A stretch of 64,000 bases of DNA from the NCBI RefSeq assembly GCF_900108035.1, contig NZ_FNVS01000001.1, positions 124,001 to 188,000 of the forward strand, written 5' to 3'. This stretch comes from Parabacteroides chinchillae. GTDB taxonomy: Bacteria > Bacteroidota > Bacteroidia > Bacteroidales > Tannerellaceae. Under the pieces are notes generated by a model that made no database searches, was not told where the DNA came from, and saw only the letters and a list, made by a program, of their open reading frames with translations. Below are positions 63,742-64,000 of the stretch, one piece after another; within the stretch, counting starts at the first letter, position 1, and every line of letters begins with the position of its first letter. The position numbers were made by a program, and so were the translations under genes.

Positions 63742-64000
63742 TCAAAACTTAATTTTCGGAGCCTCTTCCAACGTAGCACGCTGTTCACCTAAATCAAACA
63801 TTGTTTCTTTATGGAAACCGAACATATTGGCAATAATATTGGACGGGAAAGTTTGGATTGCATTATTCAGTTCCTTTGTTGCCGAATTGAAATAACGTCT
63901 TACAGAAGACAATTTGTTTTCCAGGTCTGCAATCTCTTCCTGCAGTTGAAGGAAATTTTGATTTGCTTTCAGGTCGGGATAAGCCTCCAAAGTGATCTTC
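63742..64000 (-). CDS. lemA: LemA family protein, C-terminal part
   Basis: The end of a LemA protein, cut by the window edge. The readable part (KITLEAYPDLKANQNFLQLQ and on) shows the LemA coiled-coil region: EIADLENKLSSVRRYFNSAT, then NNAIQTFPSNIIA, GFHKETMFDL and a short tail. It is upstream of the M48 peptidase gene, which starts 5 bases after its stop. The N-terminal membrane anchor of the family lies outside the window. Confidence 0.9.
   Translation of the reverse strand, partial: KITLEAYPDLKANQNFLQLQEEIADLENKLSSVRRYFNSATKELNNAIQTFPSNIIANMFGFHKETMFDLGEQRATLEEAPKIKF

Noticed and set aside
1-64000. tRNA, rRNA, CRISPR arrays, prophage or conjugative element genes
   Set aside because: Searched by eye on both strands for tRNA T-loop patterns, rRNA-like sequence, regularly spaced repeats and integrase or transposase motifs; none found. 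A covariance-model scan would be needed to exclude small RNAs.

Overview
The window looks like chromosome from a Bacteroidales bacterium, probably close to Parabacteroides or Dysgonomonas (an inference from gene content, not a proven identity). The signs are paired SusC/SusD outer-membrane genes, GH43, GH92 and DUF2961 (GH172) carbohydrate-active genes, a TatA/TatC-only Tat system, a long PotA, an AspT-type transporter, AT-rich intergenic DNA, and Bacteroidetes-style promoters with a TAnnTTTG -7 element in front of many genes. I saw no rRNA, tRNA, CRISPR array, transposase, integrase or phage gene.

Layout. 1-2.3 kb: polyamine ABC transporter potABC on the minus strand (potC runs off the edge). 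2.6-8.3 kb: RND efflux operon (outer-membrane factor, adaptor, pump). 8.5-9.8 kb: PagL-like lipid A deacylase barrel. 9.8-10.6 kb: no ordinary gene, but a 26-codon ORF with its own promoter and two terminators. 10.6-12.0 kb: PAS histidine kinase split over two frames. 12.0-17.1 kb: tightly packed minus-strand operon headed by tsaC (tsaC, sugar transferase, CLC channel, fmt, DUF454). 17.3-21.9 kb: recJ, recQ and a barrel-like protein. 22-27.6 kb: ROK kinase, AspT-type transporter, cyclophilin, a small unknown protein, FAD oxidoreductase. 27.6-35.4 kb: radA, tandem GH43, a broken DUF2961 gene, isoaspartyl peptidase and GH92. 35.5-39.7 kb: tatC, tatA, fabD, a Tat-signal Gfo/Idh oxidoreductase and a DUF1080 protein. 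39.8-51.0 kb: two divergent paralogous SusC/SusD operons. 51.0-64.0 kb: M28 peptidase, a 55-aa protein, carbonic anhydrase, HAD phosphatase, pyruvate:ferredoxin oxidoreductase, AAA ATPase, ilvE, DJ-1/HxlR pair, metF, M48 peptidase and partial lemA.

The most striking structure lies between the two SusC genes. A 367-bp segment is bounded by 32-bp inverted repeats (45300-45331 and 45699-45730, 31 of 32 bases identical). It carries two rightward -7 elements just inside the right repeat, aimed at the right-hand susC. I see no consensus promoter between either repeat and the susC gene beside it. Inverting the segment would point the promoter at the left-hand, paralogous susC instead. I read this as a candidate promoter switch choosing between two related nutrient uptake systems.

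Other points of interest: three phased 22-bp repeats overlap the -33 region of the isoaspartyl peptidase operon promoter; the same 11-N10-11 dyad occurs at 9.87 and 45.1 kb; the DUF2961 gene has an internal deletion; a G9 tract lies in the CLC channel gene; and a short gene at 52.25-52.42 kb has its own promoter and terminator.
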